Shown here: piece after piece, positions 6,382 to 6,839 of the stretch
How positions within the stretch are numbered: the first letter of the stretch is position 1
Layout: each line of letters opens with the position of its first letter
From: Candidatus Sabulitectum sp.
Lineage (GTDB): Bacteria > Fermentibacterota > Fermentibacteria > Fermentibacterales > JCC-6
Assembly (NCBI GenBank): GCA_029934845.1
Contig: JAOZLN010000139.1
Span: forward strand, 1 to 6,839
DNA: 6,839 bases
Direction: 5' to 3'
Program-made: the position numbers and the translations under genes
Notes under the pieces: model-generated
What the model was told of the DNA's origin: nothing
What the model saw: only the letters and a program-made list of their open reading frames with translations
The model's database searches: none

Positions 6382-6839
6382 TTAGCGTATTTTCCCTTCC
6401 AGGAATGGTACCTGGAATACTTTTTTCGAGTAAATCGGTCCATGTCCAAAATACCCTTCCTCTCCAAAAAGTTCCCCGTGATCTGCGGTAACAGTTATCC
6501 AGGTATTTTCTGGAACGATATCGAAGAGTCTCTCAAACACGGAATCAAGATATCTGACAGTATCTATCTGCCTTGCTTTCAGCATATCCATTTCCTTCTG
6601 ATCAAAAAACTGTTTTTCTCCTGTTGTACTCTCTTCAATACATCCGTCAACAACATGATCATCAAGATGCTTGAATACACCATGAACACCGCTTATTCTT
6701 GGCCAGCTATTCTGAGCCTCTGTGGGTCTTGCATACGGGTAATGAGTCTCTCCCACATTGAGCATGTAAAAACTGGGTCTGTCTGCTGGAAATGTCATAA
6801 GATCAAGCATGGCATTCATGTCATTGTGTTTGTCCATCA
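6382..6839 (-). CDS. Sulfatase-family hydrolase, C-terminal part, 5' end beyond window
   Basis: The open frame runs off the right edge, and about 152 residues are visible. The segment belongs to the sulfatase/alkaline-phosphatase superfamily. It shows FYMLNVGETHYPYARP, the mid-domain strand followed by the conserved H.PY element, and the metal-site motif VTADHGELFGEEGYFGHG (Asp and His of ADHGE, plus a second GHG). It then ends in the KVFQVPFL strand typical of the region after this motif. The nucleophile region (Cys or Ser in a CxPSR-type motif) lies upstream and is outside the window, so sulfatase, phosphatase or phosphoglycerol transferase activity cannot be told apart. The visible internal Met at 6835-6837 is probably not the start, since a full sulfatase needs roughly 200 or more further N-terminal residues. 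The protein ends only about 14 residues after the GHG motif, earlier than in sulfatases with a C-terminal subdomain. It is the first visible gene of the operon, with its TAA 14 bases before the preferred htpG start. Confidence 0.82.
   Translation of the reverse strand, partial: MDKHNDMNAMLDLMTFPADRPSFYMLNVGETHYPYARPTEAQNSWPRISGVHGVFKHLDDHVVDGCIEESTTGEKQFFDQKEMDMLKARQIDTVRYLDSVFERLFDIVPENTWITVTADHGELFGEEGYFGHGPIYSKKVFQVPFLEGKIR

Overview
The window is bacterial chromosome from a lineage I cannot name. There is no rRNA or other taxonomic marker. Base composition is intermediate, and all three stop codons end genes (TAA, TGA, TAG), so the standard bacterial code applies. HtpG, a TldD/TldE pair and a PrsW-type protease together point to a bacterium rather than an archaeon. 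The proteins look divergent from well-known model species, which would suit an uncultivated phylum, but that is only an impression.

From about 448 to the right edge the window is one tightly packed block on the minus strand. In transcription order it holds the 3' end of a sulfatase-superfamily gene (cut by the window edge), htpG (Hsp90 chaperone), a PrsW-family intramembrane protease, a small stand-alone MOSC-domain protein, tldD (zinc metalloprotease subunit) and tldE/pmbA (its partner lacking the metal site). Gaps range from a 1-base overlap to about 30 bases, and each internal gene has its own Shine-Dalgarno sequence. The block therefore reads as a single operon, with no room for promoters or terminators between genes. 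Downstream of tldE lie two abutting hairpins (381-403 and 404-429).

Positions 1-447 hold no intact gene. On the plus strand, convergent with the operon, is the decayed remnant of a ParE/RelE-type toxin gene. It reads in a single frame to a TAA at 362-364 and is broken by two in-frame stops at 92 (TAG) and 182 (TGA). No convincing antitoxin is visible upstream, though only about 60 bases are available there.

Functionally, four of the six operon genes concern protein folding or proteolysis: cytosolic chaperone, membrane-embedded protease and the two-subunit TldD/TldE peptidase. The MOSC protein suggests a sulfur or metal-cofactor link. The combination is a reasonable candidate for a proteostasis or peptide-maturation locus, but co-transcription is the only evidence in the sequence that the genes act together. 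I see no dramatic new system here. The best leads are the conservation of this operon, the missing TldD/E substrate, and the toxin pseudogene.
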